Shown: positions 1 to 9,205 of the stretch, in pieces | Layout of the letters: each line of letters begins with the position of its first letter | Position numbering within the stretch: the stretch's first letter is position 1 | DNA from: an uncultured Propionibacteriaceae bacterium | Lineage (GTDB): Bacteria > Actinomycetota > Actinomycetes > Propionibacteriales > Propionibacteriaceae | DNA length: 64,000 bases | Direction of reading: 5' to 3' | NCBI GenBank assembly: GCA_937965785.1 | Contig: CALCKT010000051.1 | Coordinates: 1-64,000 of the forward strand | Made by a program: the position numbers and the translations under genes | The notes under the pieces: generated by a model | Told to the model about the DNA's origin: nothing | Databases searched by the model: none | The model's input: only the letters and a program-made list of their open reading frames with translations

Positions 1-1433
1 CCCTTGCGGCCCGCCTGCGCGACCACGGCGGCCTCCCGCTCGTGTTGTTTCGCGTTGAGGACCTCGTGCGGGATGCCTTCCTTCTTCAGCATCCCGGACA
101 ACAACTCGGATTTCGCGACCGAGGCGGTTCCGATGAGCACGGGCTGCCCGTCCTCGTGGCGGAGCACGACGTCCTCGATGATCGCCTTGTACTTGGCCTC
201 CTCCGTGCGGTAGATCCGGTCGCGCTGATCGATGCGGATCATCGGCATGTTCGTCGGAATGGGAATGACCCCGAGGCCGTAGATCTTCTGGAACTCGGAT
301 TCCTCGGTCTTCGCGGTACCCGTCATGCCGGCGAGTTTGTCGTACATGCGGAAGTAGTTCTGCAGGGTGACGGTGGCGAGGGTCTGGTACTCGTCCTTGA
401 TCTTCACCCCTTCCTTCGCCTCAAGGGCCTGGTGCAGACCCTCGTTGTAGCGGCGTCCGGCCAGGGTGCGGCCGGTGTGTTCGTCGACGATGAGGATCTC
501 GTCGCCCAAAACCACGTAGTCCTTGTCCCGTTTGAACAGTTCCTTGGCCTTGATGGCGTTGTTCAGGTAGCTGATGAGCGGGGTGTTCGCGGACTCGTAG
601 AGGTTGTCGATGCCGAGCCGGTCCTCGACGACCTCGATGCCGGCACCCGAGATCGCGACCGTCCGTTTCTTCTCGTCCACCTCGTAGTGCTGGTCACGTT
701 TCATGGAACGCACCATCCGGGCGAACACCGGATACCACTCGTGGGTGTCCTGGGCCGGCCCGGAGATGATCAGCGGGGTACGGGCCTCGTCGATCAGGAT
801 CGAGTCCACCTCGTCGACGATGGCGAAGTGGTGGCCGCGCTGCACGAGATCCTCGCTGCTGAGCGCCATGTTGTCGCGCAGGTAGTCGAAACCGAATTCG
901 TTGTTGGTGCCGTAGGTGATGTCCGCCCGGTAGGCGATGCGACGCTCATCAGGCGACATCGAGGCCAGGATGACGCCGACCTCCAGTCCGAGGAAGTGAT
1001 GGATCCGCCCCATCTGCTCGGACTGGTACTTGGCCAGGTAGTCGTTGGTGGTGACGATGTGCACGCCCTCACCGGAAAGGGCATTCAGGTAGGAGGGAAG
1101 GGTGCCGACGAGGGTTTTCCCCTCACCGGTTTTCATCTCCGCGATGTTGCCCCAGTGGAGTGCGGCGCCGCCCATGATCTGAACGTCGAAATGCCGCTTG
1201 TTCAACACGCGAACGGAGGCCTCGCGTACAGTGGCGAAGGCCTCCGGCATCAGCTGGTCCAGATCCTCCCCGTCCTCAAGGCGCTTCTTGAAGATGTCGG
1301 TCTGTTCCTTCAGCTCGGCGTCGGACATCTCCTGGAAGTCCTCCTCGATCAGGTTGACCTGATCGGCAACCTTCCGCAGCCTCCTCAGCTGAGAACCCGA
1401 GCCGAGGTTGCTCAGGAAATCCATGAATCCCAC
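1..1433 (-). CDS. secA: Preprotein translocase ATPase SecA (C-terminal part beyond the window)
   Basis: SecA is the ATPase motor that drives unfolded preproteins through SecYEG at the membrane. About 477 residues are visible. The Walker A motif MKTGEGKT lies near residues 100-107 and DEVDSILIDEARTPL near 203-217, with the preprotein cross-linking region after it. The gene runs off the left edge inside the second nucleotide-binding half, so the C-terminus is not seen. I place the start at a GTG (1431-1433) preceded by AAGGA at a spacing of 8. An in-frame ATG three codons on (1422-1424, MDFLSNLG) is the alternative. It follows hpf on the same strand, the usual actinobacterial order, with a strong hairpin between them. 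Confidence 0.97.
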   Translation of the reverse strand, partial: MGFMDFLSNLGSGSQLRRLRKVADQVNLIEEDFQEMSDAELKEQTDIFKKRLEDGEDLDQLMPEAFATVREASVRVLNKRHFDVQIMGGAALHWGNIAEMKTGEGKTLVGTLPSYLNALSGEGVHIVTTNDYLAKYQSEQMGRIHHFLGLEVGVILASMSPDERRIAYRADITYGTNNEFGFDYLRDNMALSSEDLVQRGHHFAIVDEVDSILIDEARTPLIISGPAQDTHEWYPVFARMVRSMKRDQHYEVDEKKRTVAISGAGIEVVEDRLGIDNLYESANTPLISYLNNAIKAKELFKRDKDYVVLGDEILIVDEHTGRTLAGRRYNEGLHQALEAKEGVKIKDEYQTLATVTLQNYFRMYDKLAGMTGTAKTEESEFQKIYGLGVIPIPTNMPMIRIDQRDRIYRTEEAKYKAIIEDVVLRHEDGQPVLIGTASVAKSELLSGMLKKEGIPHEVLNAKQHEREAAVVAQAGRK

Positions 1434-1517
1434 GTCGACGATCCTTAACAGTTTGACTCCGGTGGCTTTAGCACACCGCCTGCCATCCTAGCCAGCCCCG
1501 GGGCCGTACAAAACTGT

Positions 1518-1547
1518 GGCGGGCCGGGGCATCGTCCCCGGCCCGCC
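1518..1547 (-). terminator. GC-rich hairpin between hpf and secA
   Basis: A near-perfect inverted repeat pairs GGCGGGCCGGGG with CCCCGGCCCGCC around a six-base loop. On the minus strand it lies about 165 bases after hpf and is followed by a short T-rich stretch (CAGTTTTG), so it probably ends the hpf transcript before secA. The rest of 1434-1713 contains no gene that I can see. Confidence 0.6.
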
Positions 1548-1713
1548 GTGACCGGCAATTGCGCTTTTCAGGAACCCCGCGAACAAGGGGGTGTCAAGGA
1601 CCATTGTGGTGGAAACCGGGGATCGCACCGGATCCTCCGCATTCGGAGAAGCAATGCGGTCCGCACCACCAACGGTTCAATGACCCCGGGACCGGTCGCG
1701 GGGCGGCCCGGGT

Positions 1714-2325
1714 TCAGTTGGTCACATTCAGGTGGATGACGCCGTAGTTGTAGGCCTTGCGGCGATAGACCACGGAGGGCTTTCCCGTGGCGGAGTCCTG
1801 GTAGAGGAAGAAGTCGTGCCCGACCAGTTCCATCTCGTCCAGCGCCTGTGCCAGGCTGAGTGGGACGGCATCGAATTCCTTCTCGCGAACCACGAGGGGG
1901 CCGTCGCCGTTGACCACCAGACCCGCGACCTCGTAGGTGGAATCCTCCTGACTGTTCTCGGGTTCCTCCTGCACCGGCGCGGATGCGGTCTCCTCGGCGA
2001 AGATGGCCGTGCGCAGGCCCCGGTGGGTCTTGCGCCGGTCAGCGGCCTTCCGGAGCTGCACCTTCAAACGATCGAAGGCCTGTTCGAACGCGAACGTCTT
2101 GTCGTGTGCCTTCGCCTCGGCACGCACGACCGGCCCCCTGCTGCGAAGCGTGATCTGGACCTCAACGGCATCAGAGGGGTTCTTGGTGCCATCCGTGGCG
2201 GAGAACTCCACCTCCACACGGATCACCCGGTCCCTCAGCCGCTCGACAGTCACGATCCTGTCGCGGACCAGTTCCTTGAGCTCGGGGCTGATGGTGCAGT
2301 GTCGACCGGTGACGACGACGTCCAT
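1714..2325 (-). CDS. hpf: Long-form ribosome hibernation promoting factor
   Basis: It binds the 30S subunit and dimerises idle ribosomes into 100S particles. The 203-residue product has the length of the long HPF form. The N-terminal domain (about 1-100, starting MDVVVTGRHCTISPELKELV) is the HPF/YfiA fold. A Glu- and Ser-rich linker follows, and the C-terminal dimerisation domain (about 145-203) contains REKEFDAVPLSLAQALDEM and ends FLYQDSATGKPSVVYRRK..YGVIHL, which is typical of the family. The ATG is preceded by AGGAGGAGAC. It lies between the comF-like gene and secA, a conserved actinobacterial neighbourhood. Confidence 0.95.
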   Translation of the reverse strand: MDVVVTGRHCTISPELKELVRDRIVTVERLRDRVIRVEVEFSATDGTKNPSDAVEVQITLRSRGPVVRAEAKAHDKTFAFEQAFDRLKVQLRKAADRRKTHRGLRTAIFAEETASAPVQEEPENSQEDSTYEVAGLVVNGDGPLVVREKEFDAVPLSLAQALDEMELVGHDFFLYQDSATGKPSVVYRRKAYNYGVIHLNVTN

Positions 2326-2440
2326 GTCTCCTCCTGGCTAGAAAGCTACGACGCCAGCAGTCCCCTGCTTCTCAGCCCGGGCCCTGCTAGCGTCTTCCAT
2401 CCCTCAACGGTACTCCCATCAGGCGACTGGCAAGGGGATT

Positions 2441-3085
2441 TCACCATTTCCCGATCAGATTTGCATCGCCGATGACGGCGGCGGCGACGACCGTTGTCCC
2501 GTTGCGGGTCAGCGCCTCGCCAGAAACCGCCAACGAGGTTCCGGTCGTCACGACATCATCAACGAGGATCACGGCCGACCGGCAGCCACGGACCAGGAAC
2601 CGGGCCTCCGAGAGCCGCTGCCTTCCGGCGCGGCCCTGGTTGCGTTGGGCGTCCCCACCGTCCTGCCTGCTCAGCAACCTGGCCGCCCCGAGCCCCAGTT
2701 CCCGGGCCGCCCGGCGGGCGAGCACCCAGGTGTGGTCAATGCCCCTGCGACGTACGGCAGCCGGCCGGGAGGGCACCGGAACCAGGATCGTTCCCGCCGG
2801 GGGGCAGCAGGCGGCCACCGCCACGGCCAGCCGGCGAGAAAGCAGCCGGGCCAGGACCCAGGCACCGTCGTCCTTGAAGGCCGGGATGAGCCGCGCCAGC
2901 TCGGGACGGTACGGATTGGCGGCCCAGACCGGCACCTGAAACCCACGGCGCCGCACCCGGTGCGGGTTCTTGCCGGCGATCCTCTCCCGGCAGGCCGTGC
3001 AGCAGGCCACGGCGGGGGAACCACAGACCAGGCAGCGGGACCCGAGCAGCAGGGAAGCGAAATCGTGGAGAGGGGAGGCACACAC
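2441..3085 (-). CDS. ComF family phosphoribosyltransferase-like protein
   Basis: This 214-residue protein has the two ComF features: an N-terminal zinc-ribbon-like Cys cluster (CLVCGSPAVACCTAC, about residues 19-33) and a C-terminal phosphoribosyltransferase PRPP loop, VILVDDVVTTGTSL (about 170-183). ComF proteins are tied to DNA uptake in naturally competent bacteria. In actinobacteria the gene simply sits between lpqB and hpf and its role is not settled. The start is a GTG with no strong ribosome binding site. It is transcribed with the mtrAB-lpqB group, 48 bases after lpqB. Confidence 0.85.
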   Translation of the reverse strand: MCASPLHDFASLLLGSRCLVCGSPAVACCTACRERIAGKNPHRVRRRGFQVPVWAANPYRPELARLIPAFKDDGAWVLARLLSRRLAVAVAACCPPAGTILVPVPSRPAAVRRRGIDHTWVLARRAARELGLGAARLLSRQDGGDAQRNQGRAGRQRLSEARFLVRGCRSAVILVDDVVTTGTSLAVSGEALTRNGTTVVAAAVIGDANLIGKW

Positions 3086-3132
3086 CCATCACTTTGGAGT
3101 CCCCCGGAACCCCGGAGGGTTTTTTCCACAGC

Positions 3133-4833
3133 TCAACCCGGATAACTGATCCAGGTCATCGTCGTTTTCGCCTGCAGCCATGTGCCGTGCTGTTCGTAAA
3201 GCAGAACGGTCCCGTCGGCCGCGCGCAGGGCGACGGCATCCCCACCCGGCCTGGGCAGCGCAGTCACCTGGACCGGCGACACGCTCACCGGCCCGAGGTC
3301 GGTGACCTCCGAACCGTCCACCGCGGCCACGAACACGGACCTGACGGAACCCGCGCTCGCGACCACTGCGACGTTCACCTCCCCGGTCCAGTCGAGTGCA
3401 ACCGCGTCCAAGAGTTCCTTCTCCTGGGAGGCGTTCAGGGGAACCTCCCGCCAGCCTGCCATCCGGTTGCCCTCGATCAGCGACGCGACCCCGAAACGGG
3501 TGGTCTCCCCGATCCCGAGAAGAACGGCCGCCCGCGTCGCGGAGGCGTCGAGGGAGAAGTCCACCACTTCACCGGGCAGCGCCGAAAGGTCGACGGCGGC
3601 GACCTCACCCTGCGGGGACACGCTCAGCAGCTGTTGTCCCCCGGAGGAGTCGCGCCCGAGCAGCCACAGCCTCCCCTGCGCGAAATGCACCGACCCGGTC
3701 TGGGTCAGTCCCGTGTCCACCTGGATCGGGACTCCACCGCTCGGGCCGATCCGGACCGTTGCCGGGGACCCGGTTACGGCCGCGGTGAAGGCCCCGTCCA
3801 AGGAGATGGTGGTCATCTCCGCCGGCGCTCCTTCGCCGCTGATGGGAATGAAACTGGTATCGGCGCTCAGTTTTCCCGCCCGGCCCTCGTGCACGCCGTA
3901 CAGATCCGCCGATTCGGCCTTTGAAAGTGGTTGGTAGTCCTGCTGGGAGGACAGCTCCAGGACCTGTTTGTCGTTCTGCCCGGGAAGCGGGTAGGGCCTG
4001 CCGTCAACGGTCAGGTGCAGTCCCGAGATCTTCCGGATCGACGAGAGCGACCACAGAAGCTGCGCGCCGAGTTCCCGCCGCTCCACCTCACCGAGGCCCT
4101 GGGGAACCCCTTCGAGCACAACCGTCACGACGCCCGAGGAATCCACGCTCGCACCCGCCGCCCCGAGCCTGGTGCCCGCCGGGATCGCGTTGCGCACACC
4201 GGCTGAGAGGAGGGTGCCCGGCCCGGCCAGTTGCGCTTCAACGATGCGGCCCGGGGTGATCTCGGAGGTCGGCAGGTGCAGCGGTTCGGGAACCACGGCC
4301 TGACCGGAGCCGGAGATGAAATACGATCGCGCCGAGTTGTAGGACCGGGCGAAGATGTAGCTGGAGACCAGCACCCCGTCGGGTGGGGCGGAAACCCTCC
4401 ATTCCCCCTCTTCCTGGAGCAACCCGAAGTCGTGGGTGAGCGACTCCCTGGAAACGGTGAAACGCCCGACCGCATCCACGGTTCCCCGGGTGGTTCCGCG
4501 CAGTTCCAGCCCCTCCCCGATGGCCTCCACCCAGCCGTCGTAGACGACCGTTGCCCGTCTCGGGGCCCATTGCCCGCGCGCGGACGATGACAGGTACTGG
4601 CGCGCCACCTCGTAGTCACCGGTGGGATCCGCCATGGCCTGCAGGAAACCCTCGACGATCCTGGATGCACTCATGCCCTTCTGGGGAGGTCCCGGGGCGA
4701 TCTGCACGCCCCTCCCCTCCGCCGAGACGGTCACCTCGGTCACCGGCCCGGAGGTCGGGATGTCGGTGCAGGCCCCGAGCAACAACGCCAAGGTCACTGC
4801 GACCAGCCTGGTCAGGGCGCTTCGGAGGTTCAT
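3133..4833 (-). CDS. lpqB: Lipoprotein LpqB, partner of the MtrAB two-component system
   Basis: LpqB is an actinobacterial membrane-anchored lipoprotein that interacts with the extracellular part of MtrB and modulates MtrA signalling and envelope homeostasis. The 566-residue product has a signal peptide with a lipobox (LALLLGAC, Cys about 22), a GerMN-type region in the N-terminal half (including VVVLEGVPQGLGEVERRELGAQLLWSL) and a C-terminal beta-propeller-like half. Its ATG overlaps the mtrB stop (ATGA), so the two genes are translationally coupled. Confidence 0.95.
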   Translation of the reverse strand: MNLRSALTRLVAVTLALLLGACTDIPTSGPVTEVTVSAEGRGVQIAPGPPQKGMSASRIVEGFLQAMADPTGDYEVARQYLSSSARGQWAPRRATVVYDGWVEAIGEGLELRGTTRGTVDAVGRFTVSRESLTHDFGLLQEEGEWRVSAPPDGVLVSSYIFARSYNSARSYFISGSGQAVVPEPLHLPTSEITPGRIVEAQLAGPGTLLSAGVRNAIPAGTRLGAAGASVDSSGVVTVVLEGVPQGLGEVERRELGAQLLWSLSSIRKISGLHLTVDGRPYPLPGQNDKQVLELSSQQDYQPLSKAESADLYGVHEGRAGKLSADTSFIPISGEGAPAEMTTISLDGAFTAAVTGSPATVRIGPSGGVPIQVDTGLTQTGSVHFAQGRLWLLGRDSSGGQQLLSVSPQGEVAAVDLSALPGEVVDFSLDASATRAAVLLGIGETTRFGVASLIEGNRMAGWREVPLNASQEKELLDAVALDWTGEVNVAVVASAGSVRSVFVAAVDGSEVTDLGPVSVSPVQVTALPRPGGDAVALRAADGTVLLYEQHGTWLQAKTTMTWISYPG

Positions 4834-6392
4834 CGCAGATCCTTCCGGGAGTCCAGGTCCACCGGGATGATGGGCAGTGGCGAACTGTTGAGGGTCACCT
4901 CGGGACCGCGGGGCAGGGTGAGCCGGAACTGGGCTCCCTTGCCGGGCCGTCCCCAGGCGGATAGCCAGCCACGGTGCAGTCTGGCATCCTCCCGGGAGAT
5001 CGCGAGCCCCAGCCCGGTCCCGCCCGCCGCACGTGTCCGGGACGGGTCCGCGCGCCAGAACCGGTCGAACACACGACTGGACAGTTCGGCATCGAACCCG
5101 ATCCCGTGGTCCCGGACCGTGACGGCAACGGCTTCCTCATCGGATGCGACCGTGACATCGATGGGTTTGCCCTCCCCGTGGTCAATGGCGTTGGTCAGCA
5201 GATTGCGGACGATGCGGCGGATGCGGCGGGCGTCCAGTTGCGCGGAGGCCCCGCCGCCCAGGTGCAGCCGCAGCTCGCTCCCCTGGGAGCGGGCGAAGGT
5301 TTCCTGGGCCTGAACCTCGGATGCGACCAGCACGTCCATGTCGACCTCTTCCAGTTCCAGGATCGCCGCCCCGGCATCGAAACGCGAGATCTCCAGCAGG
5401 TCCGCGAGCATGCAATTGAACCGGTCTATCTCCGCGTTCATCAGCTCCACGGTCCTGCCCACCTCCGGGGAGAGCTCATCGCGTTCCTCGTAGAGCAGAT
5501 CGGAGGCCATCTTGATGGTGGTCATCGGGGTTCGCAGTTCGTGACTGACGTCGCTGACGAACCGCCGCTGCACCGTGGACAGCGTTTCCAGTTCCCGGAT
5601 CCGTTGCTGCAGATCCGAGGCCATCTCGTTCATCGAGATCGCCAGCGAAGCGAGATCATCGGTTCCCCTGACGGGCATTCGTTCATCGAGCTGGCCGGAG
5701 GCCAGGCGCAACGCCGTCCGCCCGGCCTTGCGGACGGGCCTGACCACCTGCAGGGTCACGAGATAGGCGATGGCCGTCAGCCCGAGCAGGAGCGCCGCCC
5801 CCGTGGTGTATACCGCGCGTTGGATGTCGCGGAGTGTTGCGACCTCGCTCGTCATGGGGAAGACGTAGTAGACGGGGAACCGTTCACCGGCGGATGTGAC
5901 CAGGGTGGTGCCCACGACGAGCCCGGGCTTCCCCTCCCCCTCGCCCGCTATGGTCACTCCCGCCGCCGCGATGTACATTCCCTCCCCCGCCATCACCCGT
6001 TGACGCAGTTCGACGGGCACTGAATCCAGTCCGATGCCCGACGAGGATGAAAGCACGGAGGCCGGTCCCTCGATGATCACCAGGTACTGGGCGGCCTGCG
6101 CCCCGGCCAGCTCCACCAGCCGGCTGAGCTGCTCGTAGGTTGCCCTTCCCAGCCTCTCCGGGGACTGCAGCTGCCCCTGCATGAAACGATGCATCCCGAC
6201 CGCCTCCCGGATGGAAGCCGCTCGTTTCGTCGCGATGATTCCCGCGCTCGTCTGCTGCACCAGCAGCACCCCGGCAAGGGCCAGCACCACGCAGGAGGCG
6301 GTGAAGGTGGTCAGCAGCACCCGCAGGGGCAGGGAACTCCACCAGATCCTCGCCAGCTTCCGGCGGCTTCGTTCACCAGGGCTGCGGCTCAC
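4830..6392 (-). CDS. mtrB: Sensor histidine kinase MtrB
   Basis: This is the membrane kinase that phosphorylates MtrA. The 520 residues hold TM1 (about 23-46), an extracytoplasmic sensor domain, TM2 (about 195-215), a HAMP domain, the phospho-acceptor motif DVSHELRTPMTTIK (His about 282), an N box NLLTNAIDHG and the G boxes DHGIGF and GGTGLGLAIS. It starts with a GTG inside the 3' end of mtrA (20-base overlap) and ends overlapping lpqB, so mtrA-mtrB-lpqB is one coupled operon. Confidence 0.96.
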   Translation of the reverse strand: MSRSPGERSRRKLARIWWSSLPLRVLLTTFTASCVVLALAGVLLVQQTSAGIIATKRAASIREAVGMHRFMQGQLQSPERLGRATYEQLSRLVELAGAQAAQYLVIIEGPASVLSSSSGIGLDSVPVELRQRVMAGEGMYIAAAGVTIAGEGEGKPGLVVGTTLVTSAGERFPVYYVFPMTSEVATLRDIQRAVYTTGAALLLGLTAIAYLVTLQVVRPVRKAGRTALRLASGQLDERMPVRGTDDLASLAISMNEMASDLQQRIRELETLSTVQRRFVSDVSHELRTPMTTIKMASDLLYEERDELSPEVGRTVELMNAEIDRFNCMLADLLEISRFDAGAAILELEEVDMDVLVASEVQAQETFARSQGSELRLHLGGGASAQLDARRIRRIVRNLLTNAIDHGEGKPIDVTVASDEEAVAVTVRDHGIGFDAELSSRVFDRFWRADPSRTRAAGGTGLGLAISREDARLHRGWLSAWGRPGKGAQFRLTLPRGPEVTLNSSPLPIIPVDLDSRKDLR

Positions 6393-7077
6393 CGGCCCGA
6401 TATCCGATCCCCCGAACGGTCACGATGATCTCCGGGTGTTCGGGATCCTTCTCCACCTTGGAACGCAGCCGTTGCACGTGTACGTTCACCAGTCGCGTGT
6501 CCGCGGCGTTGCGATACCCCCACACCTCGTCGAGCAGCGCCTCCCGGCTGAACACCTGAGAAGGGCGTTTCGCCAAGGCGAGCAACAGGTCGAACTCGAG
6601 TGGCGTCAACGAGAGCGTCACGGGTCCACGCTTGACGGTGTGGGCGGTGGTGGAGATCACGAGATCCCCGATGGTCAGCTGGTCGGCCCCCGGATCCGCG
6701 CTGACGCGGCGCAGCCGGGTGCGGATCCGCGCCAGGAGTTCCTTCGCCTTGAAGGGTTTTGCCACGTAGTCGTCCGCCCCGGCCTGCAGCCCCGCCACCA
6801 CGTCGTCGGTCTCTGATTTGGCGGTGAGCATCACTATGGGCACTCCCGACTCGGCCCTCATGTCCCGGCAGACGCTGACCCCGTCACGCCCCGGCAGCAT
6901 CAGGTCGAGCAGCACCAGGTCCGGCCGGGATTCGCGCATCGCTGCCAGCGCCCCGGTTCCCGTGGCGCAGTGGGTGGTGTCGAACCCTTCCTGCCGCAAC
7001 ACGATCTGAAGCATCTCGGACAGGGCGGGATCGTCGTCCACGATCAGGATCAGGGCACGTTTCCGGTTCTCGGCCAC
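6373..7077 (-). CDS. mtrA: Response regulator MtrA (OmpR family)
   Basis: MtrA is a DNA-binding regulator of cell division, wall metabolism and replication genes in actinobacteria. The 234-residue product has a receiver domain (LILIVDDDPALSEML at the N-terminus, phospho-acceptor Asp in LVLLDLMLPGRDG near 57, the conserved Lys in DDYVAKPFK) and a C-terminal winged helix ending GIGYRAGEPQPW. The open frame continues far upstream, but AAGGAGGTCG lies just before two adjacent GTG codons. I chose the second (7075-7077, spacing 6), giving MAENRKRALILIVDDD. The 235 bases upstream to 7312 contain no gene and should hold the promoter. Confidence 0.96.
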   Translation of the reverse strand: MAENRKRALILIVDDDPALSEMLQIVLRQEGFDTTHCATGTGALAAMRESRPDLVLLDLMLPGRDGVSVCRDMRAESGVPIVMLTAKSETDDVVAGLQAGADDYVAKPFKAKELLARIRTRLRRVSADPGADQLTIGDLVISTTAHTVKRGPVTLSLTPLEFDLLLALAKRPSQVFSREALLDEVWGYRNAADTRLVNVHVQRLRSKVEKDPEHPEIIVTVRGIGYRAGEPQPW

Positions 7078-7312
7078 CACCGACCTCCTTCCCGAAGTGA
7101 CTTCCATGCTAGTGGAGCGGACAACGATTCCAGGAACCCCTCGGGGTCGCGTCGCCGGAGCCCGGACACCGCGGCCCTCCCGGACCGCAACACCGCTCCA
7201 CTCCGTGCTCGGAGAGGGGTGGGCATCGGCGCGGGTCACGGATTCCGGCCCGTTCACCGGCCCTGCCGTGGTGATGCCGCGAGGATCGCGCCGGCCCGCT
7301 GGTACGGAGATT

Positions 7313-7873
7313 TCAGTTCCACTCGGGATGCCCGGTCCATGTCGACCAGGTGCCCGGGCCGCCACCGATCCGGCGCAGCACCCGGCGCCACAGCTCCTTC
7401 GGGGTCCCGAAGATCTCCTCCGCCCTGGCGTGGGTCCTGAACCAGGATCCCCGCAGGAGCTCGCCCACGAGCTGCCCGGAGCTCCAACCGGCCAGCCCGA
7501 CGTAGATGCGGATGTGGACGTAGGTTCCGTGCACCAGTTCCACCGGGGTTTCCAGGTCCAGCACCCCGACATCCCCGATCAGGCGGCGCCATCCGGGCGG
7601 TTCCTCCCATGGGCTGCGAACCTGGGCCAGGGCGAGCGCCGTCTGCCGGGAGACGGGCCCGCCCTCGAAAAGTTTCGCGGGTGGGGTCAGCAGATCACTG
7701 AAATGCTCCAGGGAATCAACCATGGCGACCTCGCCAATCTTGTGCAGACAAACCCCGAGGCTGCCCTCCTCGTTGTGTTCCAGCAGCAACACGACGCTGC
7801 GATCGAAGTATCCTCCCCGACCCGGTTCGGTTGCGATCAGGAGCTGTCCCGCCGCCGGTTCGCCCAGTTCCAT
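7313..7873 (-). CDS. YqgE/AlgH family protein (UPF0301/DUF179)
   Basis: This 186-residue protein matches the YqgE/AlgH family along its length: GQLLIATEPGRGGYFDRSVVLLLEHNEEGSLGVCL near the N-terminus, FEGGPVSRQTALAL in the middle and the conserved YVGLAGWSSGQLVGELLRGSW towards the C-terminus. The biochemical role of the family is not established. It is a single gene, divergent from the GH13 gene that starts 35 bases away. Confidence 0.92.
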   Translation of the reverse strand: MELGEPAAGQLLIATEPGRGGYFDRSVVLLLEHNEEGSLGVCLHKIGEVAMVDSLEHFSDLLTPPAKLFEGGPVSRQTALALAQVRSPWEEPPGWRRLIGDVGVLDLETPVELVHGTYVHIRIYVGLAGWSSGQLVGELLRGSWFRTHARAEEIFGTPKELWRRVLRRIGGGPGTWSTWTGHPEWN

Positions 7874-7907
7874 ACCCTCATTCTCGCAGGATCGTTACGA
7901 TCTTCAC

Positions 7908-9152
7908 ATGAGCTGGGTTGAACACGCGATCTGGTGGCACATCTATCCTCTTGGACTGTGCGGAGCTCCGATACGGGAACCCGACACCGCTCCCGGTCCA
8001 CGACTGAGACGTCTGTTCGATTGGATCGACTACGCGATCGAGCTGGGTTGCTCCGGTCTGCTGCTCGGTCCCATTTTCGAGTCTCAGTCCCACGGCTACG
8101 ACTCACTCGACCTGTTCCGCATAGACCCCCGCCTCGGGGATGAAACCGATTTCACCGAACTCGTCTCCCGCTGCCGGGCCCGGGGACTCCGCATCCTCCT
8201 GGACGGGGTGTTCAGTCACGTGGGCGAGGAACACCCCGGTGTGAAGCGCGCCCTGGCGGAGGGACCGGATTCCCCGGCAGGAAAACTGTTCGACATCGAC
8301 TGGCAGCATCCCGGAGGTCCGAGGCCCAGGGTGTTCGAGGGGCATTCCTCCCTCGTGCGTCTGAACCACTCCAGCCAGGAAACCGTGGACCTCGTGGTCC
8401 GGGTGATGACCCACTGGCTGGACCGCGGAATCGACGGGTGGCGTCTCGACGCCGCCTACTCCGTTCCCCCCGGGTTCTGGTCCAAGGTGGTGGAGAGGGT
8501 GCGACCCCGGCACCCCGGGGCATGGCTGCTCGGGGAGGTGCTGCACGGCGACTACTGCGCTTTCGTCGCCGAATCCGGCATCGACTCAGTGACCCAGTAC
8601 GAGCTCTGGAAGGCCATCTGGTCCAGCATCAACGACCGCAACCTGTTCGAGCTGGACCACGCCCTGAACCGTCACAACCAGTTCCTCGACTCCTTCACAC
8701 CGAACACTTTCATCGGCAACCATGACGTCACCCGCATCGCCAGCAGGGTGGGAGCCGATGGGGCCGTCACCGCATTGGCCATTCTCATGACCGTCGCGGG
8801 TACACCGTCGATCTACTACGGCGACGAGCAGGCGTTCACCGGCATCAAGGAGGAACGTGTCGGTGGGGACGATGCGATCCGTCCCGCCCTGCCGGACTCC
8901 CCCGCCGAACTCGCCCCCTGGGGTCAGCCGGTGCTGCGGGCCCACCAGGACCTGATCGGGCTGCGCAGGCGCCATCCCTGGCTGGTCGACGCCCGCACCA
9001 CGGCCCTGCAGCTGGAGAACCGGCGAATCGTATATCGCAGTTCCGCCCCGGACGGCTCCACCCACCTGGATGTGGAAATCGACCTGACCCACTCCCCGAA
9101 CGCGATCATTCGCGACGCGGCGGGCCAGGAGCTGTGGCGCCAGCGGAGCTGA
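7908..9152 (+). CDS. GH13 alpha-amylase-type glycoside hydrolase
   Basis: This 414-residue cytoplasmic (no signal peptide) GH13 enzyme should act on alpha-glucosidic bonds. The TIM-barrel signatures are in order: region I as DGVFSHVG, the nucleophile Asp in GWRLDAAY (about 181), the acid/base Glu in LLGEVLHG (about 210) and the third Asp in IGNHDVTR (about 272), then SIYYGDEQAF. It is close to actinobacterial maltogenic-amylase or small intracellular glucanotransferase-like proteins, and the exact substrate cannot be read from the sequence. The frame is open upstream, but the ATG at 7908 gives the canonical start MSWVEHAIWWHIYPLG. A terminator hairpin follows. Confidence 0.9.
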   Translation: MSWVEHAIWWHIYPLGLCGAPIREPDTAPGPRLRRLFDWIDYAIELGCSGLLLGPIFESQSHGYDSLDLFRIDPRLGDETDFTELVSRCRARGLRILLDGVFSHVGEEHPGVKRALAEGPDSPAGKLFDIDWQHPGGPRPRVFEGHSSLVRLNHSSQETVDLVVRVMTHWLDRGIDGWRLDAAYSVPPGFWSKVVERVRPRHPGAWLLGEVLHGDYCAFVAESGIDSVTQYELWKAIWSSINDRNLFELDHALNRHNQFLDSFTPNTFIGNHDVTRIASRVGADGAVTALAILMTVAGTPSIYYGDEQAFTGIKEERVGGDDAIRPALPDSPAELAPWGQPVLRAHQDLIGLRRRHPWLVDARTTALQLENRRIVYRSSAPDGSTHLDVEIDLTHSPNAIIRDAAGQELWRQRS

Positions 9153-9161
9153 AAACAAAGA

Positions 9162-9187
9162 ATGCCCCCGACCGAGGTCGGGGGCAT
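9162..9187 (+). terminator. Terminator hairpin after the GH13 gene
   Basis: A perfect 12-bp inverted repeat (ATGCCCCCGACC / GGTCGGGGGCAT) starts 10 bases after the stop codon. It has no U tract, which is common in high-GC genomes. It is the last chromosomal feature before the left boundary of the mobile element. Confidence 0.7.
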
Positions 9188-9198
9188 CCGCAAGATTC

Positions 9199-9205
9199 AG
9201 TGGAG
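9199..9205 (+). other. Putative left attachment site (AGTGGAG)
   Basis: This is the left copy of the 7-bp sequence shared with the 3' end of ssrA. Joining 9198 directly to 15589 would place ssrA about 12 bases beyond the GH13 terminator, a plausible empty-site structure. Seven bases alone could match by chance. The support comes from the position. Confidence 0.5.
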